From NCBI GenBank assembly GCA_041664345.1, contig JBAYKX010000011.1, positions 1-64,000 on the forward strand: a stretch of DNA of 64,000 nucleotides. The letters run 5' to 3'. The DNA is from GWE2-40-63 sp041664345. Its GTDB lineage: Bacteria; Bacteroidota; Bacteroidia; Bacteroidales; SZUA-534. Made by a program: the position numbers and the translations under genes. Positions 45,064 through 53,677 of the stretch are shown here, in pieces; position 1 is the stretch's first letter; each line of letters starts with the position of its first letter. Below the pieces are notes generated by a model, which did no database searches, was not told the DNA's origin, and saw nothing but the letters and a program-made list of their open reading frames with translations.

Positions 45064-46794
45064 TCAATCCAGCGGACTAAATTCATCCAGTTCGGCTTCA
45101 ACCTGCTTGATGCGGAACACTACTCTGCGGTTGGCGGCCCATTCTTCTTTGGTGCGTGGTGGGTTATATTTTGGGTTCATTGCACCCAAACCCACAGCCA
45201 CAAACTGCGATTCATCGATATTTATTTTTTTGTTTTTACAATATTGCAGAAAACTCTTGCGCACGTTCTGTGCCCTTTCCAACGACAACGTTTTTACCTG
45301 TTGTTTCATCTGCCCAATTTCGGCTTTACTTTTAGCATCGGGTTCGTTATTGGCCAATGCTTTTTCAGCTTTTAAAACTCCAAGAGGGTCGGCGTGGCCT
45401 TCAATTATTACCAATGCACCGCTGTTGGTTTCAGCAATATCAAGGGCTAAGGCAAAATCGTTGGCATACTGTTCAATAGAAAAATCGCTTTGGTTGGCGT
45501 CAAAATTTATTTCCACCACAAACAGGGTACCTTTTTCCTCCCAGTCGGTTGATTCGGCATTTATTTTATTCTCAACGGCTTTGGCTACCTTAGTTTGACT
45601 GAATTTGGGTTTGGTTTCGGCTGTAACCGTGGCGTTTTTTAATCCACTGGCCAAAAGGTTGTAATCCCATACGGCTTGTTTAATAGGAATAGATGTTGTT
45701 AGAATCCCAATTGACTTAAAAGCCAGTTGTATTTCAGAGTTAAGGTTTTCGAAACTACGGGTTGTTCCTGTTCCTGTAAAAAAGGACTTGTTTCCTGCAA
45801 ATCCCACAAATTCGCAGTCACCCAAAAGGGCTTCGGCATCGGAGGTGAATTGCGATGAACCCATGAGTTTTTCTGCCGCCTCGCTCAACAATTGATGATA
45901 TTTGGCTTGTTGTGTGGTTTTATTGGCGGTTAAATTCCGTAAAGCCTCCTCCGATTGCATCAACGATTTTACAAAACTCATTACACTGTTTTTGTTGGCA
46001 TCAAAATAATCTTTACGCACCGCATACACATCGCAGATAATGCGGCTTGCGGTTTTTGTGGAGAGCAAAATGGATGCACCTTTAACTGAACCTTCAGCCC
46101 CTGTTCCTACAGTTCCGCTTGAAGTTAGCAGCAGCGCATCGGGGGTTATGCACAGGGTGGCATCCAAGGTGGCATCATCTTGAAATGCAGTAACCGGATC
46201 AATAGCTTTACCCCCTTCTTTTTCTGAAATAGTAAGCTGCGAGAGCCATTTAAACTCAACATTGCTCAATCGGCCAGCTTTACTGAAAAGGTTTGCGGCA
46301 TAATCCATGTGAGGGCCGTATAATTGTAGGCCAATTTTTTTGATGTTTTTTAGGTTTTTTCCTTCACGCACCACCATGGCATCACCGCCGGTACTCCATG
46401 TTAACTGGTAGATAACCACCAATTCGGTTCCGCTTCCTTTGAAAGCGTCCGCTGCGGCATTTATCATCCCCATAGTGCCCCGTAAATACGGAGTTTCGCC
46501 ATTCAAACACATTTGCACCTGTTTTTTAAAATCGTCTTCCCTAAAAAGGGTGACATTTAAGCCATTTGCTTTAAAAATGCCATCCATGCCGCCCAAAATG
46601 GTAGCCTCATCACCGCCCCAAGTTATCATGGGTACTTTTAGTGTATTGTCGGCATTTACAGGTTTTAGCGAGTTGTTCACTAATTGCGACATAGGTTTGG
46701 CATTCAAATACTGAACTGTTTGCGCCATAATGGGCGATAATGCGACCAAGAGTGCAAGGGTTAGAAAGGGTTGGAGTAGCTTTTTTGTTTCCAT
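45064..46794 (-). CDS. Second substrate-binding protein/OmpA fusion, exported
   Basis: 576 residues from the ATG at 46794 (METKKLLQPF). The frame opens 24 codons earlier. A cleavable signal ends at IMAQT. The binding-protein domain (about 35-370) has VPMITWGGDEATILGGMDGIFKANGLNVTLF and LQLYGPHMDYAANLFSKAG. The OmpA domain (about 420-570) begins FVVEINFDANQSDFSIEQY, has IEGHADPLG with the peptidoglycan-binding Asp in place, and a roughly 30-residue insert before LSLERAQNVRKSF. Unlike the fusion at 42714 it has no inner-membrane anchor. The VWA gene's ATG lies 20 bases past the stop. Two fusions and one free binding protein share only one permease. Confidence 0.82.
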   Translation of the reverse strand: METKKLLQPFLTLALLVALSPIMAQTVQYLNAKPMSQLVNNSLKPVNADNTLKVPMITWGGDEATILGGMDGIFKANGLNVTLFREDDFKKQVQMCLNGETPYLRGTMGMINAAADAFKGSGTELVVIYQLTWSTGGDAMVVREGKNLKNIKKIGLQLYGPHMDYAANLFSKAGRLSNVEFKWLSQLTISEKEGGKAIDPVTAFQDDATLDATLCITPDALLLTSSGTVGTGAEGSVKGASILLSTKTASRIICDVYAVRKDYFDANKNSVMSFVKSLMQSEEALRNLTANKTTQQAKYHQLLSEAAEKLMGSSQFTSDAEALLGDCEFVGFAGNKSFFTGTGTTRSFENLNSEIQLAFKSIGILTTSIPIKQAVWDYNLLASGLKNATVTAETKPKFSQTKVAKAVENKINAESTDWEEKGTLFVVEINFDANQSDFSIEQYANDFALALDIAETNSGALVIIEGHADPLGVLKAEKALANNEPDAKSKAEIGQMKQQVKTLSLERAQNVRKSFLQYCKNKKINIDESQFVAVGLGAMNPKYNPPRTKEEWAANRRVVFRIKQVEAELDEFSPLD

Positions 46795-46878
46795 AAGTAC
46801 ATATTTAAAATAGAAGTAGCAAGATACAGGTTTTTGTGGAAAATCATAGTTTTCCGATTCAAACAAATCAACAATAAT

Positions 46879-47253
46879 TTATTTCGAAATTACTTCCCTT
46901 CCAAAAGGTGTGAGGGCCAACGACACCAGCTTAAAATGCTGGATGGCAAATGGAATTCCTACAATGGTGATTCCAAAAAGCAAACCAAAAACAAAATGGG
47001 TAAGGCAAATCCAAATGCCGCCAATAAAGAACCACAAAAAGTTCATAAGGGTTGACAAGCACCCTGGATTTCCAGGTTTGATGCGAATCTCAGCTCCAAA
47101 AGGCCACAACGCCAACATGCCCAATTTGAGCGCTTGCAGTCCAAAAGGGATTCCTATAATGGATATGAAAAAAGGTATGCTGGCCAATAAATATTCCAAG
47201 GCAATAAAAATTCCACCAAATACCAGCCATATAATGTTTCCAAGGGTTTTCAT
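46879..47253 (-). CDS. YccF-family membrane protein
   Basis: 124 residues with two copies of the YccF repeat: NIIWLVFGGIFIALEYL...GIPFGLQALKLGMLALWPFG, and NFLWFFIGGIWICLTHFV...GIPFAIQHFKLVSLALTPFG, each with paired membrane spans. The repeat is diagnostic of the inner-membrane protein YccF, of unknown function. It lies 63 bases after the SPFH gene and 84 before the binding-protein/OmpA fusion, in the same direction. It links the SPFH/NfeD pair to the rest of the operon. Confidence 0.9.
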   Translation of the reverse strand: MKTLGNIIWLVFGGIFIALEYLLASIPFFISIIGIPFGLQALKLGMLALWPFGAEIRIKPGNPGCLSTLMNFLWFFIGGIWICLTHFVFGLLFGITIVGIPFAIQHFKLVSLALTPFGREVISK

Positions 47254-47316
47254 AAATTGTGGTTATAAAAATCCCCAAAGAAAATATGAATTCTTCCTTT
47301 GGGGATAAATAGTATT

Positions 47317-48246
47317 TTACTTGCTTTTGCTAGTTTCTTTGAATACCGAGGTTGCGGTGGCAATAACTCCTGAAATATCAGCCATGTTTTGCGGTATAAT
47401 CATGGTATTGTTGGTTGAAGCCAATTTGCCAAACTCCATCAGGTATTGCTCCGCAATGCGCAAATTTACGGCATCTTTTCCATTGCTGGAACCAATGGCT
47501 TCGGCAATCGCCTTAATTCCCATGGCCGTTGCGGTGGCAATGGCTTCAATTTCGGCAGCTTTACCCATGGCTTCGTTGATACGTTTTTGCTTTTCGCCTT
47601 CCGATGTGGCAATTAATTCCTGTTTGGCTCCTTCGGCAACGTTAATCTTAGCTTGTTTTTCGCCTTCCGATTCAGCAATTACAGCCCGTTTGGAGCGTTC
47701 GGCCCGCATCTGTTTTTCCATGGCATCTTTAATGCTTTGCGGTGGAACAATATTCTTCACTTCGTATCGGGTAACTTTCACTCCCCAAGGTTCGCTGGCT
47801 TTATCAACAGCTTCCACAATGGAAACGTTAATGGTATCGCGTTCTTCAAAGGTTTTGTCCAATTCCAGTTTGCCAATAACGCTACGCATGGTGGTTTGGG
47901 CAATCTGAATGGATGCAAAGCGGTAATCGTCAATACCATACGATGCATTTTTGGGGTCAAGTACCTGTAAATACAGGATTCCATCCACTTCAACAGAAAT
48001 GTTGTCGCGGGTAATACAAATTTGTGGCGCAACATCAATGGCTTGCTCCTTCAACGTATGTTTGTATTGAATTCTATCGAAAAAAGGTATCAAAATATGA
48101 AAACCTGCTTGAAGGGTATCGTTGTATTTTCCGAGCCTTTCAATAATATATGCACTTCGTTGAGGCACAATTTTAATGGTCGATAAAAAGATAATGAGTA
48201 CTAGGATGGCTAATCCAACGGGCATAATGATACTTGAAGTTTCCAT
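47317..48246 (-). CDS. SPFH-domain protein (stomatin/paraslipin)
   Basis: 309 residues. TM near 5-25, then the SPFH domain (about 26-190) with RSAYIIERLGKYNDTLQAGFHILIPF and DGILYLQVLDPKNASYGIDDY. A long Ala/Glu coiled coil follows (KRAVIAESEGEKQAKI and repeats). It ends with a short hydrophobic C terminus. Paraslipins form large membrane rings and work in a pair with an NfeD protein, whose gene is directly upstream (2-base gap). The pairing is classic and may organise membrane microdomains. Here the pair heads an unusual long operon. Confidence 0.93.
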   Translation of the reverse strand: METSSIIMPVGLAILVLIIFLSTIKIVPQRSAYIIERLGKYNDTLQAGFHILIPFFDRIQYKHTLKEQAIDVAPQICITRDNISVEVDGILYLQVLDPKNASYGIDDYRFASIQIAQTTMRSVIGKLELDKTFEERDTINVSIVEAVDKASEPWGVKVTRYEVKNIVPPQSIKDAMEKQMRAERSKRAVIAESEGEKQAKINVAEGAKQELIATSEGEKQKRINEAMGKAAEIEAIATATAMGIKAIAEAIGSSNGKDAVNLRIAEQYLMEFGKLASTNNTMIIPQNMADISGVIATATSVFKETSKSK

Positions 48247-48248
48247 GA

Positions 48249-48710
48249 TTACTTGTTTTTTATGGGTTTAACAATTAAGGTGATGCTTTTTTTTGCAATA
48301 ATTTCAACACGTTCGCCGGCAGTAATGGTTTCATCCGATTCTGCTTTCCATAAGGTGCCGTTGAACAAAATTTTACCGGGAACGTGCGGCAAAATATCGG
48401 TTTCGGCAACGGCCGTTTTACCGGTTATCTCATCGTCGAGTGAAGCGGAATCTTTCCCATTTTCCTGAAACAGGCGGTTTTTGAACCATTTTCGGAGCAA
48501 TACCAAAATGACTACCGAAGTAACTATGAAAATCATTATCTGCAAGCCGGTACCCATTGGGATTAAGAAGCACAGTAGGGCAGTTATCCATGCACCAAGA
48601 CCAAAGAAAATAAGTATTAATCCGGGGACAAATAATTCCACAAGTGCAAAGAACAACCCGATTAAAAACCACACCACAGAGGGGTTTTTAAGAAATTCCA
48701 GTGTTGACAT
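48249..48710 (-). CDS. NfeD-family membrane protein, short form
   Basis: 153 residues: about four hydrophobic spans in the first 75 residues (VWFLIGLFFALVELFVPGLI and following), then a charged linker and an OB-fold domain (about 95-150; ITGKTAVAETDILPHVPGKI). This is the short NfeD form without the ClpP-like protease domain. It partners the SPFH gene 2 bases downstream. It is the first gene of the long minus-strand operon, with a promoter candidate at 48773. Confidence 0.9.
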   Translation of the reverse strand: MSTLEFLKNPSVVWFLIGLFFALVELFVPGLILIFFGLGAWITALLCFLIPMGTGLQIMIFIVTSVVILVLLRKWFKNRLFQENGKDSASLDDEITGKTAVAETDILPHVPGKILFNGTLWKAESDETITAGERVEIIAKKSITLIVKPIKNK

Positions 48711-48772
48711 TTTTTATTGATTTAGGTTCTGTTTTTGGTTTTTTTGATGTTGTTGTGACGAACAGTATCAAT

Positions 48773-48780
48773 CAAAGTTA
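48773..48780 (-). promoter_or_regulatory. Candidate -7 element of the NfeD operon
   Basis: TAACTTTG on the minus strand fits TAnnTTTG, 62 bases before the NfeD ATG. No clear -33 was found. Confidence 0.35.
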
Positions 48781-48882
48781 CAAGATTTTGGGATTGGAAC
48801 GAATTAATTGATGGAAATTTACCCAACACGAAGAATTATAACAGATTAATAGAAATATATGAAAGCAATTAAAAACCTACCC

Positions 48883-49006
48883 ACCCCTGCCTCTCCCTTG
48901 TTTCGACAGGCTCAACAACCGGGAGGGGTGCGCCCCGAATAAGCAGTAATGCTTAATTGGAAAACCCTCCCCTCTCTTAAAAGAGAGGGGAAAGAGGGGT
49001 GAGTAT
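48883..49006. repeat. Foldback extragenic element
   Basis: The left arm TACCCACCCCTGCCTCTCCC pairs imperfectly with the right arm GGGGAAAGAGGGGTGAGTA. Inner hairpins include CCCCTCTCTTAAAAGAGAGGGG. It resembles other Bacteroidota gap-filling inverted repeats and has no coding potential. Confidence 0.55.
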
Positions 49007-49013
49007 ACAGTAG

Positions 49014-49120
49014 TATAAAATCGGCGCAAGCAGCGAAAATTCATTAAAAATGAGAAGAATCCATGCTCCGAAAATGGGAATTCAATATTTCAATTCTTAA
49101 AAGCGATTTCCCTGATAAAC
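49014..49120 (+). repeat. Shared upstream element, copy B (before GH81)
   Basis: Matches 26219-26326 along its whole length. TCGGCGCA (49021-49028) pairs with TGCTCCGA (49064-49071) with one mismatch. It ends 77 bases before the GH81 ATG. The false longer start of the GH81 frame (49063) lies inside it. Confidence 0.7.
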
Positions 49121-49154
49121 CATTTTATTCCGACAGTTCTCCGGTTAATATCTT

Positions 49155-49162
49155 TATCTTTG
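49155..49162 (+). promoter_or_regulatory. Candidate -7 element of the GH81 gene
   Basis: TATCTTTG fits TAnnTTTG, 35 bases before the ATG at 49198. No clear -33. If right, the shared element lies upstream of the promoter rather than in the leader. Confidence 0.35.
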
Positions 49163-49197
49163 GATCAACACAAGTAGTAATCATTCGGATTAATAAT

Positions 49198-52100
49198 ATG
49201 CAAAAAACAGTTGGTTTAGTTTTCGTGGCACTTATAAGTGCTTCCATCTTTGGGTTTAGTCAAATTGTACCTGTTGGCAGTGGCAGTTATACCAAAACAT
49301 TTCCAGGAACCGATGCCGCCGGGCGCAACAGTTTTCCATCGGGTACACCGCAAATAAGCGGAAATGCCATTGGCAAACCGGTTCCAACCAGCGATTGGTG
49401 GTCGGCTCTGGTTAAGAATGGAACAGCTTCCAACCTTTTTAATTACCCGTTTACCATGAAAACAACCAACAACGGGTTGGTAGTTACTTATATCCCTTTT
49501 GGGGTAATTGACGATATTGAACCCGTTACCGTGGGTGTTTCTTCAATGGCTGCTACTAAAACCACTGTTTCCGACTTTTCCGATTGGACAGTTACCATGG
49601 ATTGGAATGATGGAACCCACAATTTCAAAGCTACTTCGGGTGTGGGAATGCCTTTTTTGCATTTTGTTAAAGATACCACCGATGTTGCCCAAATAACTGT
49701 AAAATCAGGAACGGTAACTGTTGCCAACGAAATGTTGGTTATAACCAATTTAAGGAACGGTGCCGACTTTGCCGTTTATGCTCCGGTTGGAAGCACTTGG
49801 ACACAAAATGGAGAGGTGTATTCTTCTACTTTGAATGGACAAAATTATTGGTCGTTGGCGTTTATTCCGCTTACCGCAACGAATGTAACTACGGTAGCCA
49901 ATGAGTATAAAAAATATGCCTATGTATTTCCGGTAAACACCATAGCCAATTATAGCTACAACGAAACCACTTCTGTTTTACATACCGATTTTGTGGTTCA
50001 AACGGAAGTTAAGGAAGGCACCGATACCAATATGTTACTTGGATTGTTGCCCCATCAATGGGCGCATCTAGCACCCGATTCCCAGCTTCCCGATAAATAC
50101 AATTATGCCGTAATCCGTGGTCAAATGAAGACCTTGGAAGGAAATCGTTTTAGCGTTGAAAACACCTTTCACGGTATTTTGCCTACGTTGCCATATGTCG
50201 ATAATTATAGTTCCGGGTTTACACCTACTGCTTTAAATGAAAAGATAGCCAGTCTTGAGAATACCTCATTGGCCACTTGGACTGATTCGTACAACGAAGG
50301 CCAAGTGATGAACCAACTGATTCAAACCGCCCGCATTGCCGACGAAATGGGGAATACCGCATCGCGCAACAAAATTTTAACCACCATTAAAACCCGCCTC
50401 GAAGATTGGTTCAAAGCCGAAAGCGGCGAGGTTGCTTTCCTGTTCTATTATAATACGGTTTGGTCGGCAATAATAGGGTATCCTGGAGGTTATGGACAAG
50501 ATGGCAGTTTGAACGACCACCATTTCCATTGGGGATATTTTATTTATGCTGCTGCTTTTGTGGAACAGTACGAACCAGGTTGGGCCGCTAAATGGGGTGG
50601 AATGGTGAATATGCTGGTCCGCGATGCCGCCTGTCCTGATCGGAACGACAACCTATTACCATATCTCCGCAATTTCAGTCCTTATTCCGGCCACAGTTGG
50701 GCAGATGGTTTTGCCAATAATCCCGGGGGAAACAATCAGGAATCGAGTTCCGAAGCCATGGTATTTGCCGCTTCGCTGATCCAATGGGGGGAAATTACCG
50801 CCAATAAAACCATCCGCGATTTGGGAATTTACCTATATACCACCGAACAAACCGGAATTGATGAATACTATTTGGATACCAAAAACCGGAATTTCCCAAC
50901 TTCGCAGCAATACAGCTTGGTATCGCGTGTATGGGGAAACAGCTTCGATAACGGAACTTTCTGGACCGCCGATATTGCGGCATCGTATGGCATTGAGTTG
51001 TATCCCATGCACGGTGGTTCGTTTTATTTAGGACAAGACACCGTTTATGTGGCCAAGCTTTGGAACGAGATTGCCGCCAATACCGGTATTATGAGCAACC
51101 AGGTAAACCCTAACCTTTGGCACGACCTTATGTGGGAATACCTTGCTTTTATCGATCCTGTGAAGGCCATTGAAATGTACAATTCCTATCCCGAACGGGA
51201 GATTAAATTTGGTGTTTCCGATGCTCAAACGTACCATTGGTTGCACGCCATGAATGCCTTGGGACGGGTAGATGCTAATATAACCGCCAATTATCCTATT
51301 GCCGCTGCATTTATTCTAAACGGTCAGATTACCTATGTGGCTCATAATTATTCCGATGCCCCCATTACGGTGGTTTTTTCCGATGGTTTCCGAATGGAGA
51401 TTCCCGCCCGGAAGATGCTTTCCAGCAAAGACTGCGCAATGTCTGGTATATTAACTTCTTCTTTTGCACAGGCTTTTGTTGGCGGAAGTGTGGAATTGGA
51501 TGTAACCGCTTCTGATGGAACTCCTACCAAAGTTGAGTTTATGGATGGAACCGTTTCGCTGGGAACCATCGTAACGGAACCGTTCAATTGGAAGGCTTCA
51601 AATCTGTTGTTGAAAATGCATAACTTTTATGCCAAAGTATATGATGGCGATAAATTCAATGTAACCAATATTTTTAGTGTTCAGGTGGGCAACCAAGTTC
51701 CTTTTAATTCAGATGCTTGGGCAATTCCGGGTACTATTGAAGCCGGAAAATACGATGTATTTGAAGGAGGCAAAGGCCAAAACATTTCTTATTTTGATGT
51801 TACCTCCAACAATTCCGGCAATTTACGGATGAATGAATCGGTTGATGCTTCAAGCAATACCGCTGAGGGAGCAATGGTTGGCTATATTTCACCCAATGAA
51901 TGGCTGGAATATACAGTAAATGTGGCGCAAGCTGGCCTGTATTCTTTTGCTTTCCGCTTTGCATCGGGTAATGCTTCCGGCGGCGGTCCGTTCCATCTGG
52001 AATTAGATGGACAAGCCATTTCCAGCGATATTGCGGTACCTTCCACATCAACAACATCCTGGGATGTTTGGGCACTAAAAACGGCTATCGATATACCACT

Positions 52101-53325
52101 TACCGCCGGCCAGCATGTGTTGCGGGTAGCCTTTTCCTATGGTGAATTCAATTTGGCTAAAATGACCTTTGCCCGCACGGGTGATTTGGCTTACAGCTAT
52201 CCAACCGCTTTGTCAGGTAGCAAGGTAAAAGTGCTTTTACTGTTAACCTCGGCTGAACTCGATGGCTCGCAGAGTACTGAATCGGGAGGAAAAACATTGA
52301 CCTACGCCTGGACCCAGAATTATGGCCCATCTACCATTCAATTTTCCGATGCAACCAGTGCCAAACCTACCATCAGCGGTTTGGAAGAAGGAATGTACAG
52401 TTTAAAGCTAACCGTAACCAATACCGATATGCGCACCGACGATGATGAATTGCTGGTGATGGTGAGCAGTTTGGTAAATGTTCCTCCAACGGTATCGCTT
52501 GTTTCGCCTGCTGACTTATCGACATTTACGGCAGGGAAAACGGTAACCATATCGGTCAATGCCAGCGACTTTGATGGAACCATAGCCCAAGTGGTTTTTT
52601 ATCAGGGCAATACGGTCATTGGTACGGCTATTACCGCACCTTTTAGCACGGAATGGAATCCGGTTGCCGGCAATTATTTACTTACCGCAAAAGCTACCGA
52701 TAACGGCGGGGCCGAGAGTACCTCAGAAGCCGTGAATGTAACCATAGCACCAGTAATGAAATGCTCCGAAACTTCAACCGTGGCAACGCAAGGTTCATTT
52801 ACCGATGGCTATAAATGTACCTTTGAAACGGTTGGAACCAATGTTACCATTACTTTTGAATTGTTGGATAACAAATCGGGTGTGGTAGCTTACCTTTGGA
52901 AAGAAAGCCCTTTTTCGGAAACACAAATGACCCCGGTTTCCGGTAAAATATTTACTTCCACCATAGGCGGACTGACTTTGGGAACCAATATCAGTTATGC
53001 CTGTAAGTTTGCTTTTTCGGGCGGAATGTCGGTAACCAAATATATAAATTATCAAGTGGGTAAAAACTGTGAGGTAATTGGAATTGAAATCGGTCCGCAA
53101 ATGGAGCAATACATTTTTCCAAACCCAGTGAAAAACACATTGCACCTGCAATTATCCGATGAAAAAAATCAACTGATTGTGATGGACATTCTTGGAAATA
53201 AGATTATTGAAACTAATGTACCGGCAGTTCATGAATTGAATATGACTGCTTTTAAAACCGGAATTTATATTTTGAGGATTGAAAACAGGGTCGGAATTCA
53301 ATATGTGAAGATTGTAAAGGAATAA
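49198..53325 (+). CDS. Secreted GH81 endo-beta-1,3-glucanase, multidomain, T9SS-exported
   Basis: 1375 residues from the ATG at 49198 (MQKTVGLVFVAL, a clear signal peptide). The frame opens 45 codons earlier inside a repeat. The GH81 domain (about 25-730) has DHHFHWGYF (Asp440) and NQESSSEAM (Glu515, Glu519), the family's catalytic region. An Ig-like domain follows, then a CBM6-like one (about 845-980; PNEWLEYTVNVAQAG), PKD- and Ig-like modules, and a type IX sorting domain (YIFPNPVKNTLHLQLSD to the end). It should cut long beta-1,3-glucan chains outside the cell. It lies 14 kb from the GH16/GH3/GH5 cluster but shares an upstream element with its GH3 gene. Confidence 0.92.
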   Translation: MQKTVGLVFVALISASIFGFSQIVPVGSGSYTKTFPGTDAAGRNSFPSGTPQISGNAIGKPVPTSDWWSALVKNGTASNLFNYPFTMKTTNNGLVVTYIPFGVIDDIEPVTVGVSSMAATKTTVSDFSDWTVTMDWNDGTHNFKATSGVGMPFLHFVKDTTDVAQITVKSGTVTVANEMLVITNLRNGADFAVYAPVGSTWTQNGEVYSSTLNGQNYWSLAFIPLTATNVTTVANEYKKYAYVFPVNTIANYSYNETTSVLHTDFVVQTEVKEGTDTNMLLGLLPHQWAHLAPDSQLPDKYNYAVIRGQMKTLEGNRFSVENTFHGILPTLPYVDNYSSGFTPTALNEKIASLENTSLATWTDSYNEGQVMNQLIQTARIADEMGNTASRNKILTTIKTRLEDWFKAESGEVAFLFYYNTVWSAIIGYPGGYGQDGSLNDHHFHWGYFIYAAAFVEQYEPGWAAKWGGMVNMLVRDAACPDRNDNLLPYLRNFSPYSGHSWADGFANNPGGNNQESSSEAMVFAASLIQWGEITANKTIRDLGIYLYTTEQTGIDEYYLDTKNRNFPTSQQYSLVSRVWGNSFDNGTFWTADIAASYGIELYPMHGGSFYLGQDTVYVAKLWNEIAANTGIMSNQVNPNLWHDLMWEYLAFIDPVKAIEMYNSYPEREIKFGVSDAQTYHWLHAMNALGRVDANITANYPIAAAFILNGQITYVAHNYSDAPITVVFSDGFRMEIPARKMLSSKDCAMSGILTSSFAQAFVGGSVELDVTASDGTPTKVEFMDGTVSLGTIVTEPFNWKASNLLLKMHNFYAKVYDGDKFNVTNIFSVQVGNQVPFNSDAWAIPGTIEAGKYDVFEGGKGQNISYFDVTSNNSGNLRMNESVDASSNTAEGAMVGYISPNEWLEYTVNVAQAGLYSFAFRFASGNASGGGPFHLELDGQAISSDIAVPSTSTTSWDVWALKTAIDIPLTAGQHVLRVAFSYGEFNLAKMTFARTGDLAYSYPTALSGSKVKVLLLLTSAELDGSQSTESGGKTLTYAWTQNYGPSTIQFSDATSAKPTISGLEEGMYSLKLTVTNTDMRTDDDELLVMVSSLVNVPPTVSLVSPADLSTFTAGKTVTISVNASDFDGTIAQVVFYQGNTVIGTAITAPFSTEWNPVAGNYLLTAKATDNGGAESTSEAVNVTIAPVMKCSETSTVATQGSFTDGYKCTFETVGTNVTITFELLDNKSGVVAYLWKESPFSETQMTPVSGKIFTSTIGGLTLGTNISYACKFAFSGGMSVTKYINYQVGKNCEVIGIEIGPQMEQYIFPNPVKNTLHLQLSDEKNQLIVMDILGNKIIETNVPAVHELNMTAFKTGIYILRIENRVGIQYVKIVKE

Positions 53326-53328
53326 AGG

Positions 53329-53573
53329 TTTAGAGGTAGGTAGTTAATTACATACATTTGTTATTTTCCCCCTCTGGCCTAAAGGCCATCTCCCCCGAGG
53401 GGAGAACTTACTCCGTTGTATGTTTCTTGTGGTATAAGTACCAGTCCTACATGAATTTAATTCGGAGCTAGTCCTCCACTTGGGGAGGTACCCAAAGGGC
53501 GGAGGGGGAAAAGGGAATCTAATACTGAATATTACCGATTTGAATTATGTATTTATCTACCGACCTCTGTAAA
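53329..53573. repeat. Foldback (MITE-like) element, fuller copy
   Basis: About 245 bases, starting 4 bases after the GH81 stop. Left end TTTAGAGGTAGGTAGTTAAT is inverted at the right end (TATCTACCGACCTCTGTAAA). The interior is also palindromic: CCCCCTCTGGCCTAAAGGCC mirrors GGGCGGAGGGGGAAAA. No transposase. It is related to 32388-32560. Confidence 0.65.
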
Positions 53574-53629
53574 GGTTTTTTGTAAAGTTGAACCCACGAT
53601 ATTAGTTTTCCAACTCCCAAAGCATAAAA

Positions 53630-53655
53630 AAACCCGGAGCAAAAGCCCCGGGTTT
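53630..53655 (-). terminator. Terminator of the 53678 gene
   Basis: An 11-base stem with one mismatch (AAACCCGGGGC/GCTCCGGGTTT on the minus strand) and loop TTTT is followed by TTTTATGC. It lies 22 bases past the gene's stop. Confidence 0.8.
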
Positions 53656-53677
53656 AAAATATTATAATGTGCTACAA

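Larger units (their letters stand above)
48711..49197. other. Divergent intergenic region with promoter and repeats
   Basis: Holds the NfeD promoter candidate (48773-48780), a foldback repeat (48883-49006), the second copy of the shared upstream element (49014-49120) and a -7 candidate for the GH81 gene (49155-49162). No gene. Confidence 0.6.

Noticed and set aside
49063..49197. Upstream start of the GH81 frame
   Set aside because: The first 45 codons lie in the shared repeat, and a clean signal peptide begins at 49198.
53329..53573. CRISPR-like array or small RNA gene
   Set aside because: The repeats are inverted, not regularly spaced direct repeats. The element fits a foldback repeat better.
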